A stretch of DNA of 64,000 bases from Epinephelus fuscoguttatus (GCF_011397635.1 NC_064770.1:26243603-26307602); one strand, 5' to 3'; positions 24,254-37,699 are shown, counted from the first letter of the stretch. A program made the numbers and translations. Notes: a model not told the origin generated them from the sequence alone.

Positions 24254-27200
24254 CTGCGACACACAAACACACACAACAGAAAGCATTAGTAAGAAAATAT
24301 AAACTGATGCAGGACTGCAGGCACATACAAGTGTTCTCTGGATGGATTAATGAGCAGACACACTGGGTACAGGCCCCGGGCCCCTGCACCACAACATTTG
24401 TATAAAGTGACTGTTGAAGTTTATGAAGGAAAAGTCAAGGAAATACAAAAAGATACAAACCATCCACCAAGAGGCACAGAGAACAACAGAGATATAAAAC
24501 AATAAAGAGGCACAAAATGACAATGTAAAGATGCAAAAGAGATGCAAAACAACCACAGAATCGCAGAATGACTACAAAGACACAGAAAACAACCACAAAG
24601 AGACACAAAATTTCTACAAAGATTCAAAACGGCTACAAAGACAAACAAAATGACCATAAAGCGATGCACAAAGACTACAGAAAGTGTGAAACGACCACAA
24701 AGAGATGCAAAAGGACAACTAAGAGGTGCAAAACAACTGCAAAGAAACACAAAACGACAACAGAGAGACGCAAAAGGACCACACAGAGGTACAAAATCAC
24801 CAGAAAAAGACTAAATGACCACAAGCAGACGCAAAACAACCACAAAGAGACGCAAAAGGAATACAAAGAGGTGCAAAAAGACTGCAAAGAAGTTCAAATA
24901 AACACCATTAGTTTGTGCTCTAGAGAAAGGATCAGCACTCAGTGAATAACCTCCTAAGCCCTATGATAAGCTATTATGGCAAGGCTTAAGTATACAAAGC
25001 AGTGAGCAGTGATAACTAACATGTCTTTGGGGTCATCAGGTGGGAACCTCCTTTCACCAGTGCTTCGTCTAGTTGGTCCCACGACACCTCCAGGAGGCTA
25101 GACAGTGATCTCTGGCGTCCCAGAGACACTCCCCTACGTAATGCCAAGTCTCACTGCTCTCCACACCAACCCAATAACCTCCTTTACCTTACCTATATTA
25201 CGACTTGGCTTTCTCAGCCCAAACAGCACTGCCACCTTCAACAAACCCAGGCTCCATTAATGCGAGCTCCAGGTAGTGACCGTGCCAATACTAACTTTCC
25301 TAGCACATTCACCATACTCTCTTTCACATGCTACATACCGTAACTCCAATACAAGCTAAAGTAAAAGGAGACAGAGAAGATAAACTCACAGGCTTTCTCA
25401 GCCCAAATAGCCCTGCCACCTTCAACAAACCCAAAACAATCACAAAAAGATACAAAAGAACCCCACAGAGGTACAAAATAATCACAAAAAGACAAAATCA
25501 CCACAATGAGACGCAAAATGACCATAAAGAGACACAAAAGGAATACAAAGGGGTGCAAAAGGACTGCGAAGAAACACAAAACAACCACAAAGAGATGCTA
25601 AAGGACCACATAGAGGTACAAAATGACCACATAGAGACACATTAAGACTACAAAGAGATGCAAAACAATCAAATAGAGATGCAAAATGATTACAAAGAAA
25701 AAACAAAATGACCACGAAGAGACGCACCAGAGAGGTACAAAATGACCAGAAATAAAACACAAAATGACTACGATGGAAAACATGGCTCCAAAGAGACACA
25801 AAAAGACTACAAAAATAAAGAAAAAGAGAGGCAACATTCAGAAGAAGGACCGAGGGAGGACATTTTACACGTCTTCGTCCAGGGGCCTGGCGTCTCATGA
25901 TCTGTGCGTGGCTGTAGGCTTTTAGTGGCTATTCACTGATGTAGGTTTATATCAGACTATTTAAGGTTGTTTATTCATTTATTACACTAAGTAAACAATG
26001 TAATTATTGATAATGTAGACTTTATTATTATTATTAAGTTATTATTATTAGATTACGTCTATTAAAAGGATCTTTGACAGAGACCGAGGTGACCGGGTGA
26101 CCAGAGCAGTGTCATAAGTTATTACATTTCCCTAACAGTTTACTGAATGCTTATCTCTCTTTGTAATCCCCAGTCTGAACCTTGTCCTGACATTTCACTG
26201 TAAACAACCATCAGAAACACTCAGCATGAGTCTGACCTAAAATAATTACTGTCATTGTTTAAAATCAGCTGATGCTGAAGTGTGTAAAAATATGCCCTTT
26301 TCATTTTCCTACTTCCTCAATAGAGCTGTATCAGATGTAAAGGCTGTTTTGCATCTGTCCTGTGGTTCGTTATAGTTTTACTGCAAAAAGATCTTTTGAG
26401 GAAATAAAGTATAATCTAGAAAGGGTTCTGGCCTTGTGTGACATTAGGAAGAAAAGTTACAATCATCAGAACACGAAGCAACTTGTTTTGAAAGCCTCAG
26501 AGCAGCTGTAATCCAGAGTCACGGTGAACAAAGTGCTAACCGCGGTCTCATGACTGCACCACGCCGCCCAGTAAATCTGCTGTAGGCGCTGAGGAGGAAT
26601 TAACAAATGCAACGCATCAAACGTCGACAATAAAGAGACAGGAAATGAAAAGGTGCTTTGGGAAGCACTTAGAGTTAAAGCCATGAAAGAGTGTCACATA
26701 GCTGTGGATGTTTAACTTTTGTGGTGCAGATTAAATAGAAATAATCCTGATAAATAGGCTTTAATTACACTGATAATATTAGATTCTGCTGCAGTGATGA
26801 CCCTGGGTCAACCTCATTAAATCATACACCACAAGCTGGGAGTATTTGCACAACTTATTTGTACATGGGTGCCAGGAGCTGTTCACTGACGGGGGGGAAA
26901 ATGGCCAAGATGAAATGCTGATTAAAACTGTACCAGCCTGTGTGAATGTTACATACTTTGGACATACACAACATGGTGTGTATGCTTTTATTATGCTTTT
27001 ATTCTATTACTCAAATACAACACGTGGATAGCAAGACATCTGATTTCCATTTGCTGCTCTTGTGAACTGTGTCCTGCTGTAACCACCTTGGCCTGAACCG
27101 GCCCCCCCCCCCCCCCCCCCGTCACATGTCTGAGGCCGAAATCATCTGATTTGACAGGATGCTGACTCAGGCACAGTGAAACCAAACCAGTGTAAAACCA

Positions 27201-30200
27201 TCTCCCAAAACTGAAAGTCACATCCGCTTAACCTTAGATCACACTGTGGGCCTGACATCATACGTGCAGGAACAACACATGCAGATAGTTTGGATGAAGA
27301 TGATTTTAGCCTCAAAAGGAAATATGCTCAGAAACTGGCTTAGTCACACTGAGCATGGGACGCTGGATTTGAGCACGTGCTAATCTACAAACCTCACTGT
27401 CCATTATTTAATCTCAATTCAGTTCATGTGTATCACTCCTGAACTCGCCTGTGACCGTGACAGTGAGGTGACACAGTACCAAAGACGTGGATATTTGACT
27501 GTCATAATATACATTTCAATACGCATGTGAGTGTGTGTCCTCACCTGCAGGCAGGGCAGCCTCCCACCACCACTACAGACGGTTGTATGATGGTGTACGT
27601 CCCAGGGTACGGCTGCTGGGCTATGGCAGGGGGAATTTGGGCTGATGGGTACCCTGGAGTTCACAGAAGGGAATGGGATACATGTTATTGTGGACATTCA
27701 CTTTTACAAAAAAAGCATCAATATTAAATTCCCACATCATGTTGTGATATTTGTGACTGTGTTGTGAGTGTGTTTGTTGGCAAGTTGAGGATTAACGGGT
27801 TCATTTTACTGATACTAACAGAATGTATTGATTTTCTCTGACCACCTGTGTTATGTTTGTGAGACATGGTAAACTCTGATACCACGACCACACATTCGTT
27901 CCCAGAAATGTTTGCCAACACCTTTTCTCTGATAAGGATGCCTCCCTGTGAGAGAGACTAAAACTCTAACTCTAACTCTAACAAGTGTAAAGAGTGGCTG
28001 GGGGGGCCGCCTTCTCTCGAGCAGAGAACAGGCTCTTGTAAGTGATTAATTTACACCTGTGTTCAAAGAGCACACTTTGACTTCAAACGCTGTTATCTGC
28101 TATATGTGCCCTTGAGCTGGCACATATATCTCCATCAATGTTTCTTTTTTTTTGTTAAATAGTCAGTAGAAATCTATAACAAAAAATTAAATATATTTTT
28201 GTCATATACAGATGTGCAATAATAATAGGTAATATGTATGGTGACATTGTCCAATGCCAAGTCTGTATTTGATCATGTGACAATACAATAAAATATCCTC
28301 CTGAGACCCTGTGTCCTCATGAGGACATCACAATTTGGGTTTACTTGACCTTTTACTTCATTCTTCTTAACTTAGACCTGTTGTCCTCGTTCGTGGATGC
28401 TTTAATGTGCCATCTAGTGGTAGCAAGAGCACAATACACTAATCCATGTAAAAACAAGATGGCAGCCATCTCTGCCAAGTCAGTCTGCAGCTGATCCTGA
28501 CACAAAAGTGGATATGGTCCAAAACCTGATCACATTTTATAGGTGAAATTTGTTTATTCATGATTAATAATGTTTGTAGTTTGATATAGCAACAGATTTG
28601 ACCAATTTTAGTGAAAGTAACGAGCTAGGACGCTGTTAATCAGGAAGTACTTGTTTGACGACATTCTACTGAGGACACTGGGACTTTATTATAGTTGTGA
28701 GTGTTTAGTTTTTTATACTTATTGGGTCCTACTGATCCCAAATAGCTAGGAGCAATTTAAATCGCATACCAAACAAAAGTTCAGCTCTCAGGAGGATATA
28801 CAGTAGCTGTTTCGATGCAAAATCTGGCACTAGGGCCCATCATAACTACCGTATGCCACTGGTACAGCTATACAGTATACCATACAAATATACAATAAAT
28901 CAAAGCTACTACTGTCTACGTAAATTACACATGCAGCACACTAATGTTATGGACACTTTACTCTGACTTCATGTTGGCTCTCTGATAAATATAACCTAAT
29001 AAAGACATTAACATTTGTTAAATACCCCTGAGAACCATGTTCTGCTGGGGTACAACACCATTTGGACAAACCATAGGCAGAACTGCAGTACATCATAACA
29101 CTCGAAAATTTGACATATTTATTTATACACATGCACTGTTTTAGAATAATTACCCCTTTCAGTTGCACAACAGCCTAATTTAATCTACAAAGATCACCAA
29201 AAAACAAAAGGTTGAGCAAATAAGGAAACAGCACACAGTTACAAGAAATGCGACATCATTTTAGGACAGAGTAACTTCCTTGTCGTTGTAGCAGTCAGGT
29301 GATGACTGCCCGCTTCACATGAAGCAGACTGTATAAGGCCTGGGGCTGCAGCAGCAGTGCAACCTGTGTGCTCTCAATGGTGCTGCAAAGCTCCCTGCGC
29401 TGTGCCAACACTTCATCATTAACATATTTCACATTCTGTTGCTCCCTATAAAAACACTAACCGGAGTGGGTGCTGACACTGTAAATCATATGACTAAAAC
29501 ATTTATTTGTTATTGTTTATCAGGCACCTTAGAGAGGCACATATTTGCTTATTCACGGAAGTGGAATGTAACTAAGTACTTTTACTCAAGTGCAATTGTG
29601 AGGCACTTGTACCTCAAGTATTTCCATTTTATGCTACTTTCTACCTCCACTCCACTATATGTATTTTAAAGTGTCATTTACTTAGCAAATTTAGACATAA
29701 TATGATGTATTATTATAGATTACATTGCCCAGCTGTGTGTAAAGTAATTAGTTCCATCTTTACCTGCAACATTAAGTGAGAAAGACAATAATTACAATAT
29801 AATAATACAATATATTGGGCCTTCCTGCTGGATGAGTACTTTTACTTTTGTTGCTTTAAGTATATTCTACTTTTACTTGAGTGACATTTTGAAAGCAGGA
29901 CTTAAAGAGTACTTCTGGTGGAGTATTTTTACGCTGTAGTGTTTCTACTTTTACTTACAAAATAAAAGATGTGACTACTTCTACTTGGCTCCTATAAATA
30001 CCATGGGTAAATACCAGGCATCCTATGTTCGCACTGCGCATGCGCAACACCGTAGCACCTGATAAATGAAACTTATTTCCATTTCACGGTGTTTATGAGT
30101 TAAAGTCTGACTCTCTGTGCTTCAACATGTCAACCTACTGCAACATAAAGACTTACAGACGCTCCCAGACTACAGGACACAACAAAAGGACTTTCCTTTA

Positions 30201-30450
30201 AACGAAGACGGAAGTGGGAAGCAGTGAGACCTCTCTTCCCGTCTGCCCGCTTCACTTTCTGGTGTATACGGACAGTGTGTACGTGTGTACGGGGCTACTT
30301 GCCTTGGCCGTCTGGGTACTGGTATGGCGGCGGGGCCGGCGCGGGGATGGCCCCATAGCTGTGCTGCGGTTGCGGGCCGTACTCATAAGCCCCTGGGACG
30401 GCGTTGTAGGCGGGAGGTCTGTCCTGGAGAAGAGGTTTGCTGTCCACCAT
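24121..30450 (-). CDS. bri3: Brain protein I3 (BRI3), complete, 3 coding exons
   Basis: Exons 30303-30450, 27545-27653 and 24121-24253 on the minus strand join in frame to 129 residues; human is 125. The N-terminus [16 protein letters not shown] has a PPAY motif and a Pro/Tyr-rich region with a second PPPY, the type bound by NEDD4-family WW domains. The middle exon ends in [10 protein letters not shown]. The last exon gives a hydrophobic membrane segment at about residues 97-116 and a C-terminal CPNCGATF with a Cys pair. BRI3 is known as a lysosome-associated membrane protein linked to TNF-induced cell death and to the amyloid-precursor pathway. Intron 1 has to use a GC donor (AAG|GCAAGT) to keep the frame. 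The gene converges on baiap2l1 and lies head-to-head with tecpr1. Confidence 0.93.
24430..24900. repeat. 21-bp minisatellite array, copy 2 (bri3 intron 2)
   Basis: Drifted 21-bp units of the type ACCACAAAGAGACGCAAAAN. Because 21 is a multiple of three, the array reads as a polar heptad (such as HKETQNN) on the plus strand and a hydrophobic one on the minus strand. Not a gene. Confidence 0.8.
25208..25433. repeat. Direct duplication of a 43-bp block between minisatellite arrays
   Basis: CTTTCTCAGCCCAAA...CACCTTCAACAAACCCA occurs at 25208-25250 and again at 25390-25433, with about two mismatches. The second copy abuts the next 21-bp array. Confidence 0.7.
25436..25830. repeat. 21-bp minisatellite array, copy 3 (bri3 intron 2)
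   Basis: Same unit as copies 1 and 2. It is followed by CCAGGGGCCTGG, the terminal block of the family, so arrays 2 and 3 may be one element split by about 0.5 kb of other sequence. Confidence 0.75.
27102..27120. repeat. 19-base poly(C) tract
   Basis: Uninterrupted run of C in bri3 intron 2. Its length may be inexact, since homopolymers are error-prone. Confidence 0.85.
27545..27653 (-). CDS. bri3: bri3 exon 2
   Basis: Encodes [20 protein letters not shown], then a Val-rich segment ending GGCPAC. The acceptor is aactccag and the donor GTGAGG, leaving phase 2. Confidence 0.92.
28293..28799. mobile_element. MITE with 14-bp terminal inverted repeats (bri3 intron 1)
   Basis: ATATCCTCCTGAGA at the left and its reverse complement, TCTCAGGAGGATAT, at the right bound about 507 bp of non-coding sequence. 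The target duplication is not clear. Confidence 0.7.
29565..30000. mobile_element. MITE-like repeat of the 'acttttacttaagta' family (bri3 intron 1)
   Basis: Contains repeated TACTTTTACT motifs at both ends in opposite orientation. Related to the copy at 18.3-18.9 kb. Confidence 0.5.
30303..30450 (-). CDS. bri3: bri3 exon 1 (start codon)
   Basis: 49 codons plus one base. The ATG is chosen because it gives the conserved [16 protein letters not shown] start. The donor is GCAAGT; the codon split as G|GG restores the frame with exon 2. The exon is GC-rich and CpG-rich. Confidence 0.9.
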
Positions 30451-30960
30451 CTCACCCGACGTGATGCGTCCTCAAGTTGTCACGTTCTCTGCGCCCCCTT
30501 CCTCAACTTAAAACCTTCCAGCAACAGAAAAGGATTCAAACTGAACTACTTGGCTACTTGACTTTTGTTGTCCGGAGAGCCGTGCGACGCTGGTTGACAC
30601 ACACAGGCGACGAAAACAAAGAAAACAAAGAAAAGACGCTGCGCAAAAATGAAACTTCGTCCCTCTCCATGCGCCAACTTTGTCCCCGGTGGCGCAACAA
30701 CACCAAATATTTACCAAATGTCCACTTTACAAACAGGAATGGTGCGAGTCGGTCTGGTAATGGTTAACTTAACTCCATTTCCCTCCTTCCAGTTGGTCCT
30801 TTGGTACCAGTACAGCAGTAATCTGTCATCGCAGCGCCCTGTAACTCAGCTGGAACTCAGAAAGGCTTTTCCTTTCTGTCTGGATTGTCACAAGAGAAGA
30901 ATCATGTGATGAGCTGCTGTAGCGCCTCTGCGCACCCAAAGGCTTCTTAAAGCGACAGCA
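30451..30960 (-). promoter_or_regulatory. bri3: Putative bri3 5' UTR and CpG-rich promoter
   Basis: The sequence just upstream of the bri3 ATG is noticeably CpG-rich against an AT-rich background, as expected for a housekeeping promoter. No TATA box or defined start site can be assigned. Confidence 0.35.
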
Positions 30961-33900
30961 CATGAAAATAAAAGGCTCAGTGCTGCATGCAGAGCACTGC
31001 AGAGAGCCGGCACACCATCATGTCCCAGCGCCCACTGGTTTTAATGGGAGGCCTGCACATAATGATGTCAGCTGAGCTCCATGCAGTCTGTTAGCTTAGA
31101 GTTTGAGTGCACTCCATGTGTGGAGGGCAAGCTTGTTGACGGTGGGACTTACATAATTGCTGTCCTCATTATGAGTGGGCTACCCTTAATGTTGCATAAT
31201 ATTGGATTCACATCCTCAGATTTAGTCAGAGGATCAGCATGCAGGTTTGGACAGGATAAAAGTGACTGAATTAAACCACAACAGGAGAAAAAATCCTGGT
31301 TATTAAATATTTATGGGCAGGGTCACTTGTACAGCAGTAGTATGTGTAACAAAGTCAAATGTACATTTCTAATATTAATTAATTATATTAATATTAATTA
31401 ATATAATTACACAAAATCTATGTCAGTTGTTACCTGACACACTCAGGCCTCCGTACTCAACATGTGGAATGTTTGATACTCAGTTTCTGTACCTGTACAT
31501 TCACCTTTGGGGGCACCCCACCAAAAAAGATGTGTAGTTCGTAGTTTCCGTGCCTCTAAGTTCATTTAATGCTAACATATTCCTGTGTCACTTAATTTGT
31601 GTAGGGGCTCAAGTTCAAGGTCGTAATTGACGGAGGATTTTGTTTTTGCCTCTTGCTGTCAGGGTTGCTTCCAAAGATATCCACGGTCTGGATATCCATG
31701 CAGACAACATTAGAGTCCACCATATGTAATTAAAAGCCCAGTCCCTTTTACTAGCCCAGTCTGGCTATCTACACATTTTGACCAATAAAGGCCTGTCTCA
31801 TTTAGAGGCCTGGTCTGATTGCCAAGCCGTTCATTTTTTTATAGAAGTTCTTTGGATGTATAAAAGCGGGTTGTTGGCTACCTCACATTATGTGTCCATT
31901 CTTTGATCACCCTGTAAGTTATTAATATTGCTTTAGTCCATAAGGGTCCTCAGATCAAAAGAATCAAAAGGGTTTTTCATAAAACTTCATCCAAGTTATG
32001 AGTTTTGTTTTAACAGGATAAAGTGGTGTTGTGTCGGTATGCCGGGCGCCATAATCCCCAAGTGCCATAACTCACTCTCTCTCTCTGATGCTTTGTCTGT
32101 CAGAGCTAGATCAAATGATTGATTCATAATTGATATATTATCTGAAGCCTGATTTTTAATTGTAAGTAAGTAAGTAATATTCATACTGGTTAAAATGAAC
32201 TATTTGATTGCATTTCCTGATCTTTGCAGTTTTGTGTGAAAGGAATTAAAGGCCAAATATAGGCCTTATTTATATAGTATAGGATATTGATGTGATTTGT
32301 TTTTCTTGTGTTTTTTTCAGAGCCCTTTATCTACAGTGTCGGGAGTCATCTAGAACCCAACACAGCTATGGTGAGCTGAAAACTGATATAAAGTATTATG
32401 TTAAAGGTCCAGTGTGTGGCAGTTAGGGGTATATATTAGCAGAACTGGAATATAATATTTATAACTCTGTTTTCATTAGTTAATAACCACCTGAAACTAA
32501 GAAACTAAGAAATTTGATTTGGTTGCAAAGTGCGACCTCAACACTAGATGCCACTAAAGCTATGGAAAGACAGTAACTATACCAGACAGTGAGGAAGTAC
32601 TTATAGCCTGTCACTTTCCATTTTCTTTCCACTTGTACTCCACAGTATTTCACAGAGGAAATTGTGAGCATTTGCTGCTCTATATTTATTTGACAGGTAT
32701 AGTTATAGATTAATATTTTATATAGCCTAAATAAACACATGATACACCAATAGAAATACATGTACAATGCACTGTTAAAGGTTCCAGCAGTCGTGATCTC
32801 TTGCACGTGCAGCAGTGTGTAGTTGGGTTCTCTTATCATGTTCAGATGTCTATAAATTGCTCTCAGTTCAACCAAACAAAAATAAATTCTCAGGTGTTTT
32901 AATTTAAATAACCATTTAGGGCCCAAAGAGGTCAAATAATCTAATATTTCACAAAACAGCCGAATGAAAAGTCAAAAATATGAATATGAATTTGTTAATC
33001 CTACCCCACTTATTGTTTCATGGCCCTTCAGATGTATCTTGTGACCCTTCACAGGGGGCCCCACCTCAAGTTTGGACAACCACTGCTTCACTGTATATAT
33101 ATCAAACTCCACCTTAACCAGCTACAACATAAAATAACATTTAAGCATTGAAACATCAGCATTATCATTTGATACTTCTACATATTGCTGATTAAACTCT
33201 ATACTTTTAGTAACATTTTGAATGCATTTCTTTAACTTGTGATGGTACTCACATTGTTGTACTGCTACTTATACTTGAGTAAATTGCCGTTACCAGTAGA
33301 TCAGGAGCAGACAGCTCGTTCCCTTCAGTCAACCAATCAGTTTTCACCCCATCCAAAAAAATCCACCTACTGAGGAAGAAGAGCTCACCTGTGATATCAC
33401 CTGTGGAGGTGATGACTCATGACTGTCGCCTCTGTCCAAGGTGCTGAACCTGGGACCCCCAAGGATGAGGTATGTGTCTGACTCATTGTTTCACCTAAAA
33501 GGCAGCACCATGGCATTTACTTTAACACTTTAACATCTGTATTCAGATACTTTACTTGAATACATGTTCTAATACCACACTCTGAAAATATTCCACCACA
33601 CGTAAAAGTGCTGCAGTCAAACCCTGCTTCAGTAAAAGTATCATCAGGAAGAATTTACTTGAAGTATCAGTAAATGTATTCAATGCAGCAAAATATTCCC
33701 TGTCAGTGTTTTTGGATTAATATTACTGCTGCATTAATGTGTATGGTGTATTTAACTGCTGTACATGTTTAAGCCTGTGCTCATTTAACTCCTTTACTGT
33801 TGGGTAGTTTAATCTACAGAACAGTATCATATTCTATAAAATCATCATATGTGTATGGAGGCACATTGTGATTAGGAGGTTTAAGATATGATGGGCATGT

Positions 33901-36099
33901 GACTTTATCATGAGTTTTATTTAACTGTATTTTATATTTCATTTAATTTACTTCTTCTTATATTTATTTTATTTTTTCCATTTTATCTGGGTACATATTC
34001 CTTCTAGCTTACTCGCAGAATTTTATTTATTATTATTTATTTTGTTTATTACCTGCCATGTCTCGCTTTGGTTAATAAGGTGTGTAGCATATTAATTATT
34101 TGCAAGCCACTTGTTGACCCCTCTTGGTTACAGGTGGGACAGGTCGGGGGGGTGTTTTGTTGTTGTGATGGACTGTATTATTTAAACCATGGGATGTGAC
34201 AGACTTGATTATAAAATGAAAATTGCAAGTCATAAAAAATCATCATACGTTTGTGAGAACCTCGTATTTCTGAAAGTTCATGAGCTCAGAAAAACAGCCC
34301 TGTTTTCAGCTTCTTCCAGCTTATTTTTAAAGAGTTTATCTTAAAAAGTAGGAGAATTTTCTCAACGCATAAATGAACATTTCATCCTTTTGTTTATCAC
34401 AAACATTCAAATTGGAAATCACCAAATTTGGAGATTCGTGGCTTTCAAAGGACAGGAAGTGTATCAAAAAGAAATGGTGTAAAAGACACAATATTTGCTT
34501 CTGAGATGTAGTGGATTAGAAGTTGGCCTATATGTGGCCAAACAGTATTTAAGACCAATGCAACAACTCTATTTAAAAAATATGTTGTTTTTTTGTTGCT
34601 GGAGTCCAAAAGAGAAAATAATCATAAGTAAAGACAATAACTTTTATTTGACAATACGAATAAATATCTAAAACCATTAACATCTAAGAAGTACAAACTG
34701 CAGTATGAAATGAAAAGCCAGAATTTGATGTAGCAAGTAAGTCTATCGCAGACCCCAGTAATTACCACCACGTGAGCCCACTGTGAGCCTCAACACTGCA
34801 GTCTACACCGCAATTTACACTGCAAGGAGAGACTCAAGTGACCACCACCATTAGATTTCAGTTTGTTCAGCTCACAGTAGTGAAAAGGACAGTACTGAAT
34901 CCAGTAATGACATTGTAGCAATCAGGCATCACAACAATTCACACTAAAACTAAGGTTGAGTCCAATTCAACATGGCAGACAAATTAAGCCAGATGACATA
35001 GATGGACTGGTTCAGGCAAAGCAGCGGTCTGGCACTCAGTCTGCAATAAGGGATAACATGGTCGAAATCATTTCCAGGGATTAACCCTCTTACATTATCA
35101 CACCAGTTTAGGTTACCTTGCTCACTCTGAGGCCCTGGTTAAAGAAGGAGACACTGGGACGATCAGCAGGCCGAACACTCTGGCTCAGACAAGGGGGAGA
35201 CAAAGACTGAATTTCCCAAAGGATTACATGTTTATATTAGTGACAGGCCTACAGTCTAACAAACAAAAGCAGCTATCTGTGGCCTATCTCTTCAACATGG
35301 AGCACACATACAGAGCAAAGATCAGTCAGGATCAGTCAGGACACAGCATCACTACAACCCTAGATCTCCCTTACCTGCACACACCAAGCAGGAAACACAC
35401 TAACCCTACCTACAGAGGGCAGTGTTCTCTACATGTCCCCCTTCACATACTGTAAAGCAACATAAAATGGAAAAAATGAAATAAAGTAAAAGTATTTGTA
35501 CTTAAGTAGGCCTACAGTGCTTGAGTATGTGTAGTTATAGTGACATTCAGTGTTGGGAAGGTTACTTTTGAAATGTAATAGGTCATATATTAATAGTTAC
35601 CCTGCTCAAATGTAATAAGTTATGTTAATAAACTATTTTAATTACATCATCAAAGTAATGCAACTTGTTACATTTAATTACTTTTCTATTACTGTTGTAA
35701 CAAATGTTTTAAACTGATGCAAAGCCACAGAATAAATGTTATATTCTACATATAACATTTTACCTTAAAAAATATATTTTAGATGCAACCCCTTTGTAAT
35801 CACTAACATATTTTTCTCAGTAACTGTAACTGATTACAATGTCATTTATTTTGTAATTTAGCTACATGTAACTTTACTCCCCAGCACAGGTTGAACTCCA
35901 CTACCTCCAAACATCAGTGTTATTCAGTAGTAAACTTTCTGTCTCTGCCATTTTGTTTTCATCCTGATCGGCCTGTTGGTTTTTGATGACATTTTCCAAA
36001 CTGTAGCCAAACAGGTAAAACCAACCTGCGCTTCAATAATTCATTTGGCGCTGAATAAATTATTGAAATATGCGCGTCAATCAGCTGCTGCCGTCGGAA
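30961..36099. other. Intergenic region between bri3 and tecpr1
   Basis: AT-rich. It holds decayed MITE pieces (about 33170-33290 and 33520-33690), a hAT-like MITE (35548-35889), and two segments with good splice-site flanks but no recognised protein (about 32321-32378 and 33328-33471). No gene is supported. Confidence 0.5.
35548..35889. mobile_element. hAT-like MITE
   Basis: CAGTGTTGGGAAGGTTACTT at the left and an imperfect inverted copy (GTAACTTTACTCCCCAGCAC) at the right. The interior has the repeated TGTAATNNGTTA pattern of a common teleost hAT derivative. A partial copy lies at 54052-54178. Confidence 0.6.
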
Positions 36100-36333
36100 A
36101 TAAAAAAAACTAGCAGGAGCTCGTCTTTGTTCCACCAATAGGAGACAGGGATCCCTGACTCCTGCAGAGCTTCAGCCAATCAGAGCAGCACTTCCTCCAT
36201 TTCCTGTTGTGGGCTCGGGAGTTGGACAGCATTCCTTTGGACCTGAATGTGAATTAAACAGCACAGCCGGAATGTGCATGAGTGACTTTACTTTTCTTCT
36301 TCAGTGGTGTTTGCTCATGACAGAGCCTCATAT
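36100..36333 (+). promoter_or_regulatory. tecpr1: Putative tecpr1 promoter and non-coding first exon
   Basis: Two CCAAT boxes (36135-36139 and 36176-36180) are followed by ETS-like TTCCTCC/TTTCCTGT sites near 36190-36210. A strong GTGAGTAA donor at 36334 would splice to the acceptor at 38819-38820, just before the start codon. The exon and start site are inferred; no transcript evidence is available. Confidence 0.42.
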
Positions 36334-36345
36334 GTGAGTAACTTG

Positions 36346-36400
36346 TGTGTGTGTATGTGTGTGTGTGCGAGTGTGTGTGAGGGTGTGTGTGTGTGAGGCT
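36346..36400. repeat. (TG)n microsatellite
   Basis: An imperfect TG/GTGA run just after the inferred tecpr1 first-exon donor. Confidence 0.8.
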
Positions 36401-37699
36401 GCCTGCACCCTGGACATGTAAACAGCTTATAGCCGACTTTGCGGCATACGACTCCATATCAGATGTGTGTGTTATCACGCTGCATGTCGTGCTTTAACAC
36501 CCTCTGTTGTTGTTTATTATGGGGTGTGAATGTGTCCTAGCAGGGGCCTCGGACATGGCAGGTATCGGCTGTTGCACCTGATGTCATGTCGCGTGCGCTG
36601 ATATTCCCTTGACAACCGCGGATCAGATACCAATATTCAGGTAGGCTTCTGCGTGAACCCGCGGTGTGTGTGTGTGTGTGAAGCTCCACTGCAACCTCTA
36701 TAAGCAACATTAAGTTTATTATATGAAATTATAGTCCTATAAAAAAATATATAATAACCAGTTGTCTTTCTGTATTTCAGAATAAAGTTCAAGCTGCTGC
36801 TTTATATTATAATTGAACATTTTTATTTATTATTCTAACAAACCGAATTAAGGCCTGTGTGATAGTACAGCAGTAGTCGAGGCATAGTGACTGTCAATAC
36901 TGTAGCGGATTAGTATCAGTCGGTAAAGCAAGTGTCAAGCCACACAGCCAGAATAAACACAAGACTTCCGGTCAGAAATTTCAAATTAAAAGCCCGTAGC
37001 CGCCAGGATGTCTGCATGCTACATTAAAAAGTCTATTAATGCCTTAAACTTTATAGATAGATATTTCATTCATCTAATAGTCATTCAACAGTCTTAAATT
37101 TGTATTTGTGAAGTATTAATTGCCACAAACATCGTATACAATTTTTTATTTATCCATCTTTTAGTTTTTGATGTCAAAATGAGTCAGTATCTGATGGTAC
37201 AAATCTTTAAACATAGCACTAAAACATATATACTAATACTTCACTTTTTACTTGCTTTACCTTTTGGGAAAAATTTATGTTAGCCTAACTTGCGCTAATA
37301 ACCATATTCCAACATAAAACCCGCCTCTGCACGGGACCACATTAATAACGATAAGCCAAAACAGTAAAACCACTGACAGGTGATGTGAACAACTAGTTAA
37401 AGTATTTTATTGAGAGTGGTGTCAGTTTGCACAGATCATAATATGAGGGAAAAAACACACAGATTGCTGCCAAGACAACTCAGAAACCATCCAGAGCAAT
37501 AAAAGTAATGCAGGGAATTTACTCCTCAATTTCAAAGAAATCAACAATTGATTTTTGGAGTTTTATAAAGAACTTTACTGTTTCAGGTCTGAAAAAGACC
37601 TATTACAAACTTTTTAAATAGCTGTAACAATCCTGGTCTTAGTCAAGAAGACACAGATTTCCGAAATAAAGCTATAACCTTATAGGAAGGTTCGACTTC

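Noticed and set aside
24568..24945. Lys/Gln-rich 125-residue frame and its hydrophobic antisense partners, also in 25328-25898
   Set aside because: Both are translations of the 21-bp minisatellite, with a seven-residue period and no start-site or conservation evidence.
27965..27984. (CTCTAA)n telomere-like hexamers
   Set aside because: Only about three copies, and the unit is not the vertebrate TTAGGG repeat.
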